From: Eumeta japonica
Lineage: Eukaryota > Arthropoda > Insecta > Lepidoptera > Psychidae
Direction of reading: 5' to 3'
Assembly: GCA_005406025.1 (NCBI GenBank)
Contig: BGZK01000015.1
Location: forward strand, 434,001-498,000
Length of the DNA: 64,000 nt
The notes below the pieces were generated by a model. The model was not told the DNA's origin. It ran no database searches and worked only from the letters and a program-made list of their open reading frames with translations. Of this stretch, positions 21,655-33,700 are shown piece by piece. The translations under genes and the position numbers were made by a program. Every line of letters begins with the position of its first letter. The stretch's first letter is position 1.

Positions 21655-22265
21655 ATAACCTACGATACCGATATTCTACCGAATGAAGCGATCGCTTCTC
21701 GGCGGACGATATCGCCGGAAGCATTCCACGCGGACCGGTTCCGGCCGCCGGCGACACAATAAAAGTCGGCGATAAAAGTACGTGTACACGCGTCGAACAA
21801 TCGATCTCGAATCGAATGTGTGTACCGTATATGAAATCTACATACGCCCATCAGATTTATGCCTTCCTCTATGTAGCCGGCGTATGTGCCGGTGGCGTGC
21901 GGCGCGGGCGGCGTGTGTGCGTACACGCGGCGGCGGCGGCGTATTGATTTTGCTTCGGGAAAAAAAAAATATTTTTCCGCGTTTATCTGTCCCAAATACG
22001 CTTTGCCAGTTTAAAGATAATGTATGTGTACGCCGGCCGATAAAACGAAATTAAAACCGCCCGCGCCCGCGGACACGCACACACGCGCCCGCCGCTCGCG
22101 CCCGTCACGGCGTATCAATGTTTATAAGTGTGGATGTTTGTTTATCGGATTTGGATGTTTATTTCTAAATTTCTCTAGCCTGGTCTCGAATGCGCGATGT
22201 ATGCGTCGTACGCGCCGGTTTCGCACGTACGATGCATCGTTCGAGTACATCTTGGTAATTGAATA
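21655..22265. promoter_or_regulatory. CpG-rich block with forkhead-type motif array
   Basis: About 600 bases rich in CpG, with CACAATAAAAGTCGGCGATAA near 21754 and three TGTTTAT words at 22119, 22139 and 22156. GGATGTTT is directly repeated 21 bases apart. Frames through the block are open in places but low-complexity. It reads as regulatory DNA or a promoter rather than an exon. Confidence 0.4.
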
Positions 22266-22469
22266 CCATTTGGAAAATATGAGAAAAGGTAAAACGAATG
22301 ATCGCTAAAAATAGAAGGTATCTCACAACCTTCCCCAACGAAAGGATTATCGTAATAAATATATAAAAGGTAATATATATTTTGTGTTCTTTAAAACCTA
22401 TGATTCTTGAGATCGACGCGTTCAAACATACAAACGGTTCCGTATTTTTATATTAGGATACACACAATA

Positions 22470-22740
22470 GGGTTGTCGATGCGTTGACGACTCAGTGATT
22501 AGAACGGGGAAGTACTAAGTTCGATCCTGAACACGGGCGAGAATTGACCTATAAATATCTAAGTTAAGATCAAATTATATCACGCACCGAGGGGAATACT
22601 TTAAGCCGTCAGTCACGGACATTCCGTCGTAGCGATGTTAACGATCATTAGCAAACCTCGACGTGCGCTAGGCCAGCGTGAAGGATTTATAGGTCCCTCA
22701 ATCTGAAACAGAAAGATTGTGGGAGAGTACGTTCAAGCGA
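22470..22740 (+). repeat. tRNA-derived SINE, copy 1
   Basis: A-box-like GACTCAGTGATT at 22489-22500 and B-box-like AGTTCGATCCTGA at 22518-22530 (RNA polymerase III promoter elements). The body AAGCCGTC...GTTAACGATC...CGACGTGCGCTAGGCCAGCGTG is shared with the copy at 27.6 kb. The tail CCCTCAATCTGAAACAG is the type I recall at the end of lepidopteran SINEs. Confidence 0.6.
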
Positions 22741-25732
22741 TGGTGTGATTGAAAACGCTTTGTAATGCGATTGTATATTAAGCCGCCGTGAAAAGGAACG
22801 AAATATAAATGTATCGAATTACAGCAGCCTTCGTCATATACCTGTTAATCATAGTGATAGATTAATAGATTTTACATTTTTTACTTATTTGCGTAATAAA
22901 AACTGATTCATTTAAGAAAAGCTGAAATGTGATTATTATCGTTTACTAAAATTAATAAATATTTTATGATGAAAAAAAAATAAATGAAAAAGTTTTAACT
23001 AACAACCGAAAACTGAACTTAAAAGAACGTGGATTATGATATGGATTGGGAGATATTTTTGTAAACGGAAAGAAATATCAAATATTTTAAATTTATCTTT
23101 AGAACGGGCAGGTATATTAAAAATTGTTTTATTTATTTAATTATTCAAAACTTACACAAAGTATAAATAGATAGATATCAAATCAGTTGGTAACATTGTG
23201 TTGTAGATTAAAAAAAAAATCATTTAAAATGACTGCTATAGTTTACCCTGTATAATTTTGGTGTAGTCTGTATATTATGTAAGGAAGTGCTAAACAATTA
23301 CGACGATGACCTCGACGGAACCCTGGACACAGGAGTCCTATTTTCATCTTGACCGATTATCTTTTCCGGACACTGGAGGTACGTGAATCGTAAAAATTAC
23401 AGCACGTTCAAGTTACACACCCGTTACAGGTTACGTAAATTACAGATGTGTTCTGTATGCGAAACATCTATTGGCACGCCTTGCGAGGAGGCCGACTCGT
23501 ATGCCGCGACGGAAAACGGCATGACGCAAGGGTTGCCAACTGTAGATTTTTTTAAAATGCGTTTTATTGTACGACGTGAAGGTGGTAGTCGAAAGTCGAA
23601 ATGCGCCGTGAAAATAATCATTGAGAGATTGGCCTCGGATCAACGACTATAAAGACTATTGACTTTTGAGCGCTTTGCAATAATGAATTTAATTATTCCC
23701 AGTTTTCTGCTAATAAGACATCACTGTATTAAAAGTTTTTTTTTGTATTATTCACGTAAAATAATACAAAAAGATTGCTTGTAAGTACGAAATTTTACGT
23801 AGGTAACTTCTGGTCTCAGTTTAACATCCATCTATAAATATTTGAATTATCGAAAACTTATCAAATAACATTGATACTTGTTAGAGTAAAAGGAAAAAGA
23901 AACAGCAAGTATATTGTCATTAAATAATGAAAGTTATAAAAGTACAAACGTAAAATAATGTAATATTATACCTTTGAATATTATTATTTTGAAAAGAACA
24001 TTTTGTTCAATGTGCTTAGAGATTTTAAATCAGTGACTATATTGTTTATTTATTTTATTTCATTATTTATTTATAGGTTTTCTTTAATTATAAATCTTCT
24101 CAATTACCATCAAATTCTATATTTCACATCTTCTGGGTGTCTCGTGGCGGTCATATATATTTTTTTAAGGCTATAAATTATACTTATAAGTATAAGCTAT
24201 ATATAGCTGCTGTTAAAATTTACTCGTTTTTTCCAATTAGTTACTAATTCTAATTATTTGTACTTATTCTAGAGCTCCTTGTATTATTGATTAACAGTTT
24301 ATTCAAGCTTTTAACAAGGATTGTTTGATAAACAATATCTGTATACACTTACAATATCTAAACAAGAAAATCATTTCTTGTGTTTGTTCACATTTAACGG
24401 GTTGACGGTTGCAGTCGACTTCATAAAACTACATGTGCCAAACCACCTCTATCACATAGTATGTAATGAAAGTAGATATCAAAAGTATCATGAAATACAA
24501 AGTATCGATAGAGAGTGAGTTGAATAGGTGGAAGAGTGTGTTTAATTTGATTCTTTGTTCATGAACAACGGTAAGCGTAATAGGAATAGAAAGTGAATGG
24601 GGCCTTGCTCATTGTTACACATGAAAAAAGATTTAGCACTAAGAACGTTTAATTATTCATGATGAAATTGCCTGTCATACAGAAAGTTGGATATGGCAGA
24701 AACAACGTGAATGTAGAACCAATGCAGTGATGTATAGAGCTCCCCGATTATTATGTGTGGAGTGTCTTTGGAGATATAAGAGGAATTGTGATATCAAATA
24801 ATGGCGTGGGTAATAATAAAACGACGTTATTTAAATAAAAAAGGTGGTGATTTGACCACATGAAAAGCATGAATGAAAGTAGCATGAGGAAAGAAGTGTA
24901 CAGGATTAATATATAGGGAAAAGTAGGTAGAATAGGCGACCTCGAGAATCCTACGCCGACCAAACAAATGATATTTTACGGTGACGCGGTGATGATCTAT
25001 TAATTTGACGCGCACACTGTGCTACTGCATACTGAAACACGCGAGCGTTTGCTTATTTTTAAAGGTCCTATGCGACAAAACAGTTTTGTTCGTCTAAAAT
25101 AAAAACTGGGATCGGTGTCCTAAATTCCAACTGGAATTTTGAAGTGTTTGTGATGATTAATCTAACTAGAAAATTTGGAGGCTTAAAGGGATCCCATTTT
25201 CAAGTAAAATTAAAATTTCTGTTCTGAAAGATTTGAAAGGAAGATAAAAATTCAATAAACCTTGTAACGGCAATCGACAAATTAAATTCAATAACATGAA
25301 CAATCGGATCACTAAAGATCACTTTGAAATGATTAGAATTGTCTGTGGAAAAATCGAGATCTCCCTGCCACCAAAATTTCCAATTCGTCACCTTAAGCAA
25401 GAATCTAATTTTAAGCATTCGATACCAACGAGCTTACGTCATAAGATTGATAGATCCAGTAGAGCGAAAAAGACATGCAAAGACCCTATCTTGTGGAAAT
25501 CTATAACCTCTGCCTACCCTTCTAGAAGATAGTTTATAAATACCTATATCGTATTGTTGAGATGAAGGCAGAAAACCTTAGAACCTTTTACATTAATATA
25601 ATAAACCTGTTTCATCACACAAATAAATGTACTGTCCATTCGTGTTATGTTCTGATGATTGATGAAATCAAGATAACTGTAATTAAGTTAAAATGCAAAA
25701 GTGCATTATTTCCACTTCGCTTTCCGGTAACG
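22741..25732. other. No convincing gene; AT-rich with degraded repeats
   Basis: An 89-codon plus-strand frame at 23383-23652 (contains CSVCETSIGTPCEEADS and GGSRKSKCAVK) is the most protein-like stretch but lacks family features and splice context. The segment 24840-24990 (AAGAAGTGTACAGGATTAA, GGCGACCTCGAGAATCCTAC) looks like a decayed retroelement. Neither is firm. Confidence 0.3.
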
Positions 25733-25805
25733 GTATCAAAATCAGGATTAGGACCGAAACCGTGACCTGCATGGGGTTTGGGCGCGGCATCGAAGACGAA
25801 TGTCC
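25733..25805 (+). mobile_element. Helitron-like element, small fragment
   Basis: GTATCAAAATCAGGATTAGGACCGAAACCG has the same purine-rich, ATCGGAACCG-like composition as the internal part of the copies at 8.6 and 17.7 kb. Too short to be sure. Confidence 0.3.
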
Positions 25806-27245
25806 CTTAGGGATCGTGAGATGCGAGATTTAACGTGCGAAGTCTCGAATGAAAATTACTATATAACGCAGGATAATTAACTAGCGGTGTTTTGTTGATA
25901 CAAATTTTATAGTGTTGCGGAAGTTGTACGAGTTATTAATTTATGATTTTATAAATATTCAGAACATTGAGACACGAGTTAGATGCATTTTTTTCTAATT
26001 TAAATATTAAGTTTATATTAAACAAATATCGCGTCAGTCTTTAAAGCTTTGATACATTTAATCTGAAATAATGTAGGTTCAAGTATATGTTTGTTAAGTA
26101 AGTATTTTGCTGATATTCACATACGGTGCATAAATTTTTATAGACAAAAATTCAATTATGTCAAAACAAAAAATTGCTGGCATATTTTCTTCAAAATTTA
26201 AAAAGCTCTATTACTGTTATTTTCTTGGCTGTAAAGTGCATGGTTTTTTTTTAAAGTTAGAGACGAGACGCAGTTAACGACTTTACTCTGATACACCGTG
26301 AAGTATACACCACGAAGTATATTCTAGAATTGTGAATGCACTTTTAAATACCCATCCCCGACAATACAACACAATGGGTTGCGAAAGAAATTTCGTCACT
26401 CGATTATTTTTCTAGTTTGCGTCATGGCTGTAATGCAGTTCCTATAAAGCCTTCCCGCAAAATTTCATCCGTATGAATGAAATTGTGACGAAGTTATAAG
26501 GCTGTGACATGCGGACGGACAAACAAACGAACAAGGCGAAACCATATCTGTTCCATTTTTACATTTGACCACAGCACTCCAAAAAAAAGTTATTATTAAA
26601 CATCGATAAATGGGTTCCAATAGTAGTTTAAATGTAGGTACGAAGCTTATTTGTCAATAGAGCAGTCTCTGACTCGTAATATACACATATAATTATTGAT
26701 ACTATTGTATTATATATGTCATGCTGTCTGACCGTAGTTTGTCCTCCATGTCTGTATATACGTCATAAAACAGTTGGAAATCGAAATTAGGAAAAAGCAA
26801 GGTGAAGCCGCGAGCAGATGCTAACGAATTCTGTTCTGCACAAAGTCTTTTAGTTTATATATTCTCGCTTGATACGTTAAAGAGGCATTTATTTAAAAAA
26901 AAATGAAATGAATTCATTACGATATCGGAGCTAAATCAAATAGAATCATTTAACGTGTCAAATTGTAAATATTTTTTTATTGTATTTTGATGGATCGCAT
27001 TAGCATAAATTATGGTATGAATCCACGTAAAATTGGATTGTACGGAACCAACCTAAGCAGAGAGGTATCCTTAGATAGAAAAATTATCTGTCTATTATCA
27101 CATTACCTATAAGAGGTTACTGCGATAAGTAAAAGTGTACTGTGGCTCTTTGATCGATCACCGACACGAAGAAAATTTTTTTGGCACCCTGTAACATATT
27201 CCTCAGTGTGCACTGGTTGGAGAGCATAATGTAGTGAAAGTTTTT
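25806..27245. other. No gene; contains one interspersed-repeat remnant
   Basis: The 26395-26560 segment (AAAATTTCATCCGTATGAAT, TGACATGCGGACGGACAAAC, CTGTTCCATTTTTACATTTG) resembles 54.13-54.24 kb and is one family. The rest is AT-rich and unrecognised. Confidence 0.45.
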
Positions 27246-27525
27246 AGGTTACATTTTTTTTTGTAGTCGAGGAGCAAACGACTACTAAAAAAGGCGAGCC
27301 ATCAGAAAGAAGGTGGTCACCGCGGCCCATGTACAAACGTAACCCGGAAGGGGTCACTAGTGCGTTGCCGGCCTTTTGAGAGGGAATAAGATGTATAAAG
27401 GAGAGGAATCGGGTTGATGAATGAGATGAGGGGGAAGTAGGACACCGGAACACTCGTTCGCTGGACGAAATACAACAGCGGAAGCTGCTACTTATTCTGC
27501 GAGAGTGTCGTTTTTCACCATTTTT
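27246..27525 (+). repeat. Interspersed repeat, family A (fullest copy)
   Basis: The head (GAGGAGCAAACGACTAC, CGAGCCATCAGAAAG, GGTGGTCACCGCGGCCCATG, GTGCGTTGCCGGCC) is followed by the tail (ATGAGATGAGGGGGAAGTAG, ACTCGTTCGCTGGACGAAAT, ACAACAGCGGAAGCTGC). The head matches 6.36 and 20.46 kb; the tail matches 8.99 kb in inverse orientation. This copy links both halves into one unit of about 280 bp. Confidence 0.65.
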
Positions 27526-27604
27526 GTGCTGCAGCCAAGTTGGCGACGGTATAGCTCTATCAGAGTAAAGTGACATAAAGTGACGCCATTCTGAGATATG
27601 ACAG

Positions 27605-27870
27605 AATATATCCTGGAAACAGTGAAAGAGCGGCGCCTGGCCGAGGTAGGCAGCGCGTCGCGTAACAAAGCAGATAATGCGTTCGATTCTTGACAAGTGA
27701 GTTTTTCATTTAAGTCAAATTAAGTTATTTTCGCCTTGTAGTACAAGGCGTTAAGCCGTCGAAATCATTGAGGTGACGACATACGTTAACAGTCCCCGAC
27801 ACGCACTAAACCAACGCAAGTAGAATTTAAGATCGAAACTGCTCAGTCTGAAATAGGTTCATAGAGAAAT
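27605..27870 (+). repeat. tRNA-derived SINE, copy 2
   Basis: A box TGGCCGAGGTAGG at 27638-27650 and B box GCGTTCGATTCTT at 27679-27691, 41 bases apart as in a tRNA gene. The body (TTAAGCCGTC, CGTTAACAGTCCCCGACA) matches copy 1 and ends near GCTCAGTCTGAAATAGG. Confidence 0.65.
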
Positions 27871-27892
27871 ATTAATAAATAAACTTTTTCAG

Positions 27893-27917
27893 ACACACAC
27901 ACACACACACACACACA
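27893..27917. repeat. (CA)n microsatellite
   Basis: About 12 CA units directly after the SINE tail. Confidence 0.9.
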
Positions 27918-27949
27918 GCACTATCTGGTCCCATCAAAAAGCTGATAGG

Positions 27950-28095
27950 ATAGGAGGCTTCAGACTCGAAGCAAACGTTGATTTTTAATCAAATAAATGT
28001 TTTGTTTCGCCCGCGTATCGAACGCACGCGCTCGGCGTAGCACGTAGTATCACTGCCGACTGCGCCAATCAGGCAGCCTGGCCTTGCGATGGGAT
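27950..28095 (-). repeat. tRNA-derived SINE, different family, inverted
   Basis: On the minus strand, A box TGGCGCAGTCGG (28056-28067) and B box GCGTTCGATACGC (28013-28025) are separated by about 31 bases, followed by CGGGCGAAACAAAACATTTA. The head is closer to a tRNA than in the other two copies. It is not a complete tRNA: no acceptor stem pairs. Confidence 0.55.
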
Positions 28096-28480
28096 TTCAA
28101 CTAAACCTGACTATGGAGACGGTAAACAAACAAACATACATATTTCGTTCGCAATGAACAATGACGTCTTTGAACGTCACGCGATACGCACGTACGAGAC
28201 GAGAAATGAAATCTCAAAAGCGTGTTCGAACCTATAAACACCGATGCTGTCGCTTGTTAAAACGTCGATGTATAGCGATTTTCGGCTGGGGGGGAAGGAA
28301 CAGAACGTAACATGTCAACTTTGCTACCGTAACGTAACAGCTTTGTTCCGTGTCGATATTTCGCACTCCCTCCTTTTTAAGCTCCAGCTCTGGCCGCGAA
28401 ACGCCGCCCGAGTTCGCGAGTGTAAGCGAGCTTTAGAAGTGAGTGCGTAGCGTTTTTGGAACATCCTGTACGTGTTTGTG
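28096..28480. promoter_or_regulatory. CpG-rich patch, candidate promoter
   Basis: Between 28220 and 28460 the sequence is CpG-rich with repeated CGTAACGTAAC and GTAACATG words. A 68-codon plus frame is open but without family features. It could be a promoter, a 5' exon or an old insertion. Confidence 0.25.
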
Positions 28481-30029
28481 AATCAACTTGACGCGGGGTA
28501 CCACGGATACGGATCGTCCATTACGCTAGTTGAGTATCATAATTTCAATTGGGAGTGATATGTGTGTAGTGACCTTTACAAGAAATACTGAAAAGGATCG
28601 GGCGATTTATAGACTTGCCGGAGTCAGTCGAAATCTTTGTTGTGTTAAAGTTTTAATCATCTTTGATGGTTCGTAATTTTTAGACATGAAGGATTGAAAA
28701 TAGTCGTTCGGGCGTTTTGCTTTTGTATACTTCAAAATTTTTACCCATTAAAAAATTATGACTTAAAAAAAATGTGATATAAAATTTTGTTTTGCATTCT
28801 TAAATTGTAAAACTAAAAGATAGGATTTGACAAGCAGGTAAGTAATTGTCAATAGATTACCTATTTGGTTACTATAAGTTACGTTGCAAACTCGAAATTT
28901 TATCACAAATCATAAATACGTTCTCAATGACTAAACAATCGCACATTTTTCAATATACATTGTCTATAAAAGCAATCATTTATATGTAATGTATTAGTAA
29001 ACTCGCTGAACTACACTTTTATACTCGAAGGTACATCCTCTACTTCTCAAGGGGTTGCCGGGGACTCCCCCAGCAATAATAAAGCCGAACTGACGTATAC
29101 TCGACAATTTTTCGTGATGGACACCCAGACAATTAGACAGGCGTACATTAAAATTATCGTCATAATGTCGTGCGTCCCATGCGGTTACGTCCTTTTTCAG
29201 GATTCAACTCAGTGGACAGAAAGAAAAAGGACCTATGTCATTACGCGCGCATTTATGACGGTCCTTGTCTATGGATACGATTTTATCGTTGCAATACCCT
29301 AGTCCACGCTTACGAAAAATTGACAGCGTTGTTATAAAAAAAAAGTATGCAATAACAAAGACGTCATGTCTGTATAACTAAAAGAAATCTTTATAATTGA
29401 GGACGTATTCTGTCGAAGTACGAAGGACAGTGTCTGATAGTCCGAAGGGAAAATCAGTTTTGTAGATGGTCGCTAGTAATCGGGAATCTTTTTGCGAGAT
29501 TATGATATTAGCGAGAATTGGTAGATATTTGTCTCCTAAGCTAATACGTAACGTATCGATATTGTGATCATATTAATACCTACATATTAATCGAATCGAA
29601 GATTCCTCTTTAGGGTTCCATTGTGAATTTCGAAACTGGAACACTCGCGGAACCTTTTCGAAGCCTGTAGCAATCGGATCTCTTCAGGGACCGTTTAATT
29701 TTCACTGCAGAAAGTTTGTCATGAACTCAATTGGCAAAATTTAAATACGTGTCCTGATGTGCCCGTCGTAGGAGAAATAGTTAAATAACATTTTAGAACA
29801 AATGAAACGGAACACGAAATAAAAAAAAATCAAAACTTAACAAGAATTAGATAAAAAAATGTCTTGACGATTCTTGTTCTAAAAATGATAAAATATATGG
29901 TTGTCCTATCGCACGATTCTCTAAAGTATCCAAAGGTTCGATATTGCAGATAAAATCGGGATGTATCACTTAATGAGGTCCCGCGGAAGTCAAATTATTT
30001 AGACACCTCACACACGTTCCGTACTCTAT
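28481..30029. other. No gene; AT-rich sequence
   Basis: Short frames only. A small GC patch (29040-29065) contains GGGGTTGCCGGGGACTCC. Confidence 0.4.
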
Positions 30030-30780
30030 CAATGCGTGTATGAATATAGGAAAATGGCGGAAAATCCGCCGTCGTATATCGTCACGGCCGGGGCGAGCAG
30101 CGGCATTGTACGCCCGGCTCATCACTAACGAAACTAATACGGAACCGCGGGAAATCGGGGCCGGAGGGCAGGAGAGAAGCAAAAAAATCGGAAGGCAGCC
30201 TCCATTCGGCATAGAAACACAAACGCCGAGCGATATTAATCTAATCACACGGGCTTTCGCCAAGAATGTGTGAGTCTACGTCTTTAATAATAACCGGGGA
30301 GAAGTCCGGGGGGGTCGCGGCCCTCCTACCCTCCGACCCCCAACCCCCGGCGCCCGACCCCCCCGGCCTCCGACCGTCGCGGTCGCCCGCTGCCCCCCTT
30401 CCGCCCCACACTAGTGAAAAAATATATCGCTACGAAAACAATATTATAAATTGGACGAGTGCGGAGCGCGTGTGTGCGCGGGCCGGGGCGCGGGGGGGAG
30501 CGGCGACGGGGGGGACAACGAGGCGCGAAGGGGGGCTAGGGACGATTCGAGTTCATTTGTTTTTACACAACTCGATTTTGGTTTTCGTTTAGCGGTGTTC
30601 CGTTTTGGTTTTTTCCACGCGCGGCGCCCGTTTCCGCGTGGCACTACTTTTTTTTTTTTCTCTCCTAGGCTTTTGCCGAAATCTGCCATTCCAGATTTAT
30701 GGGTGCGCCGGAGCTGTCGCGGAGCTTGAAAAATCTGTTTCGGACTAAGCCGATTTTGATCGCTGTCCGTCTCTTCGCAT
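30030..30780. promoter_or_regulatory. Large CpG-rich block, candidate promoter or enhancer
   Basis: About 750 bases of CpG-rich DNA with long C and G runs, the palindrome GGCGGAAAATCCGCC (30056-30070) and a homeodomain-like TATTAATCTAATCACAC at 30233-30249. The minus strand has an open frame starting MADFGKSLGEKKKK but it becomes Lys/Arg then Pro/Ala low complexity. I favour a regulatory island; a 5' UTR exon of the minus-strand zinc-finger gene is possible. Confidence 0.35.
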
Positions 30781-33700
30781 CGCTGTCGATGTTATTGTTA
30801 TAAACGGAACATCGTCAACTTTTGAAAACGATCGATTTAAAATCGTTATCATTACTTCGGGAAGTAACAGTAAATACTGCATTTAATTTTCAAAATATGT
30901 AATTGATGCTATCTAATAAAATAACATATATAATAAATAAATACATATGTAGTAGGCACCGTGCGATTCTGGACGTAAACTATTGTAAAACGCGTTACTC
31001 ATACGCGAATTTTTCGTAAATTGAAAATTTATGAAAAATTCGCATTATTTTTAGCAATTCTTACTAATCATTGTAATTATAAATACGTTTCTGTTGTGGA
31101 AGACATTATTTTTATTGTAAAAATTTTTTTTTTGCTACGTGTCCGAGTTTTGAAATAAGCTAATTATCAAAAGACAGATGATTGCACTATTTTCCTATCA
31201 ACGTACAATCATCCGTTACTTACACTTCATCTATCAATCGGACTACATCTATCTATTACCATAACTTTTACTTAAACTACCCATGTTACTTGGACTAAAT
31301 TCGTTCCTAAAATCCTTTGCAAAATTATAACACAGTCTGATTGATAGTCTCAAAGTGGTCTTGTATGATATATACACGACAAAAAGCTATTAAACAAAAA
31401 TCAGAGAAATAAATTTAATTAATCTTAACAATTTTTAATACGAAGTAAATCATGTAGCATAAGTTCATTGTGGAAACAATGATATTTTTTCAAATAAATG
31501 CTCAAGCTTTTTAGAATTTTCTTTTCACCCACTTTTTATTCCTAAAGGTGTATTTCGTACCTATTTTCATGTACTTGAGAGATCTGATTCCAAATGTAGG
31601 TTTACGGTTCGTAAAATGTAACGCGCTTTGTTTAATTAAATTTGACACTCTGCTGAGGGTGAATATATAGATAGCTCAAATAAATCCAATACGATGGATT
31701 AAATTACAATTCTATAAAATTTTAAAATAAGTAATCGTTTGAATAATACGGATGAACGATACGTCGCTGGAAAAACACTATAAAATAACGTTTATCGCTA
31801 CAAAATTAATTTTACATGTCAAGTCAGTAACAAATATTATATTTCTATGTATCTAGTCTATTCCAAAGACGAGGATTCGTTTTAAAATTAAAGATTTACC
31901 TTTCCTTCATGAACATTTTTCAGTAGTCAGCAATAGCAATTTTCTGTTTCCAAATCATTTTCCATGACAGTCGGGAATAGGGTTTTACGAATTTTCAGAG
32001 CCAACAATGACACCGTCTAATTTGTTGTCGTTTAATAATTTTCGTGAAATATACATTGTTTTTATCATGAATATATTAATGTTTTATTTATTTTTTTAAC
32101 ATAACAACCCATCAAAAGAGATAGAGAGGGTAGCTTCGGGAACGTAGAAATGGTCGAGTGAAATCTCCACGCTGTAAAACGAAGCCACAGGTGGTCAACG
32201 TCCGAGGAAGGTTTGTTGTGATAGATCTAAGATCTATCTCATAGAAAACAAAAACAGTCTCATGCGCAATGGCGAATGTCATAGAGATCAGCAGCGGGAC
32301 AGAGATTGCTATCGCGACCGAAGTCTGAAAAGGGTCGCAATAGGATCACGTATCGACTTGTCAACCGGAATTTTGTAATTTGATAGAAACGACTGTCAGC
32401 GCAAGTAGATTTCTAACGTAACAACATTGCTTAGACAATTCACGTGATCAGCATGACTCTGAATAGGACGATCGGTTTGCCTAAATCGTCTTCTAGAAGC
32501 GGATCTAGGGAGGGGGTCATGGATACATGCCCCCCTTGTCTTATAATAGTCGTCGCATTGGCGCCTGTACTGACTGGGCCACGCCATGTGACCCCCTCTG
32601 ACCGGAAGGCTGGATCCGCCCATGTCGTCTTCCTCGTTTGAGTTATAGAACGTAGCGTCTGGACAAAATCTAACAGCCACTGTCGAATACATCAACCTTT
32701 CACAATAGAGTGAACACAGTGTCTATATGTAATACATGCAAACTCGCATAATAAACCTACCGCACCATGAATTAAATTTTCCAGTGCGCGGTCGACTAGA
32801 ACCGTTTCGGAACAATGGGAAACGTTTGGAAAATTCGAAATGTTACAATTTTAGAATGGAATATCTGTCATACTTCCGGTTTCATGGACGCTGATGAAGA
32901 TGACGATAAAAATAAGGCGCTGATGATAATGACGGTGATGATGAAATAATCAAGCAATAATGACCGTAACTGGACAATATATCGATTATACAATTATTTA
33001 TTTATCTAGTTCTGGTTTTAAAAATAATATAAAGCATTCATTTTTAAAAGACAGGGTGCAAAACGTTTAAAAGCCAATTCCATGAAGCTTTTATTTTAAA
33101 AACGACATTGTGTGCTTTACATTCGTTGTATGTAATATCACAATTCAATTGTTTAACGTGTGCGAGTGTATAATTTAAATATTTTTGTCCCATGTACATT
33201 TTATTGCATAATGTACAAGAACTGGTCGTTTAGAAATAAACAATATCAAAAGTTGGTCAAGTGCTAGTCTGATTCGTGCTAGGGTTCCGTAATTACCACA
33301 TTATCTCGCACGTTGGTCCTCCCAAGTCACTTCCAATCAGCAAGTATTATATATAATATAGTGATTTGTATGAAAATTATATTATAAAACTGAAATAATT
33401 TTTCAACCAGTATCACATCAATATTTATAATTGATTATAAAATTGAATTGATTGATTATAAAAACCTAGTTCGTTTGTTCCTTAATTGCAAATTATTCAT
33501 TTCTACAGTACATTGCAATTAATTAAGACGGTGCAGGCGATGATGGTGATAGGTCATGAGAAAATATGCGTAAACAAAATAACGTACCGAAATTTTGAGG
33601 GTAACGTACAAATTAAACGAAAAAATCCGATTCATTTTTAGATAAAGAAAATTTATTTTTATTTTTCTAGACGTATTTTCTACGATAACGGCACAAGCGA

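Noticed and set aside
23383..23652. 89-codon plus-strand frame with several cysteines
   Set aside because: The CSVC motif is not followed by a zinc-finger spacing, and no homologue or exon context is recognised; kept only as a remark.
30444..30689. Minus-strand frame starting MADFGKSLGEKKKK in the 30-kb island
   Set aside because: Becomes Lys/Arg and then Pro/Ala low complexity; no family resemblance and no donor that fits a known partner exon.
32396..32695. 99-codon minus-strand frame
   Set aside because: Looks mixed in composition but matches no family known to me, lacks splice context and shows no paralogue in the window.
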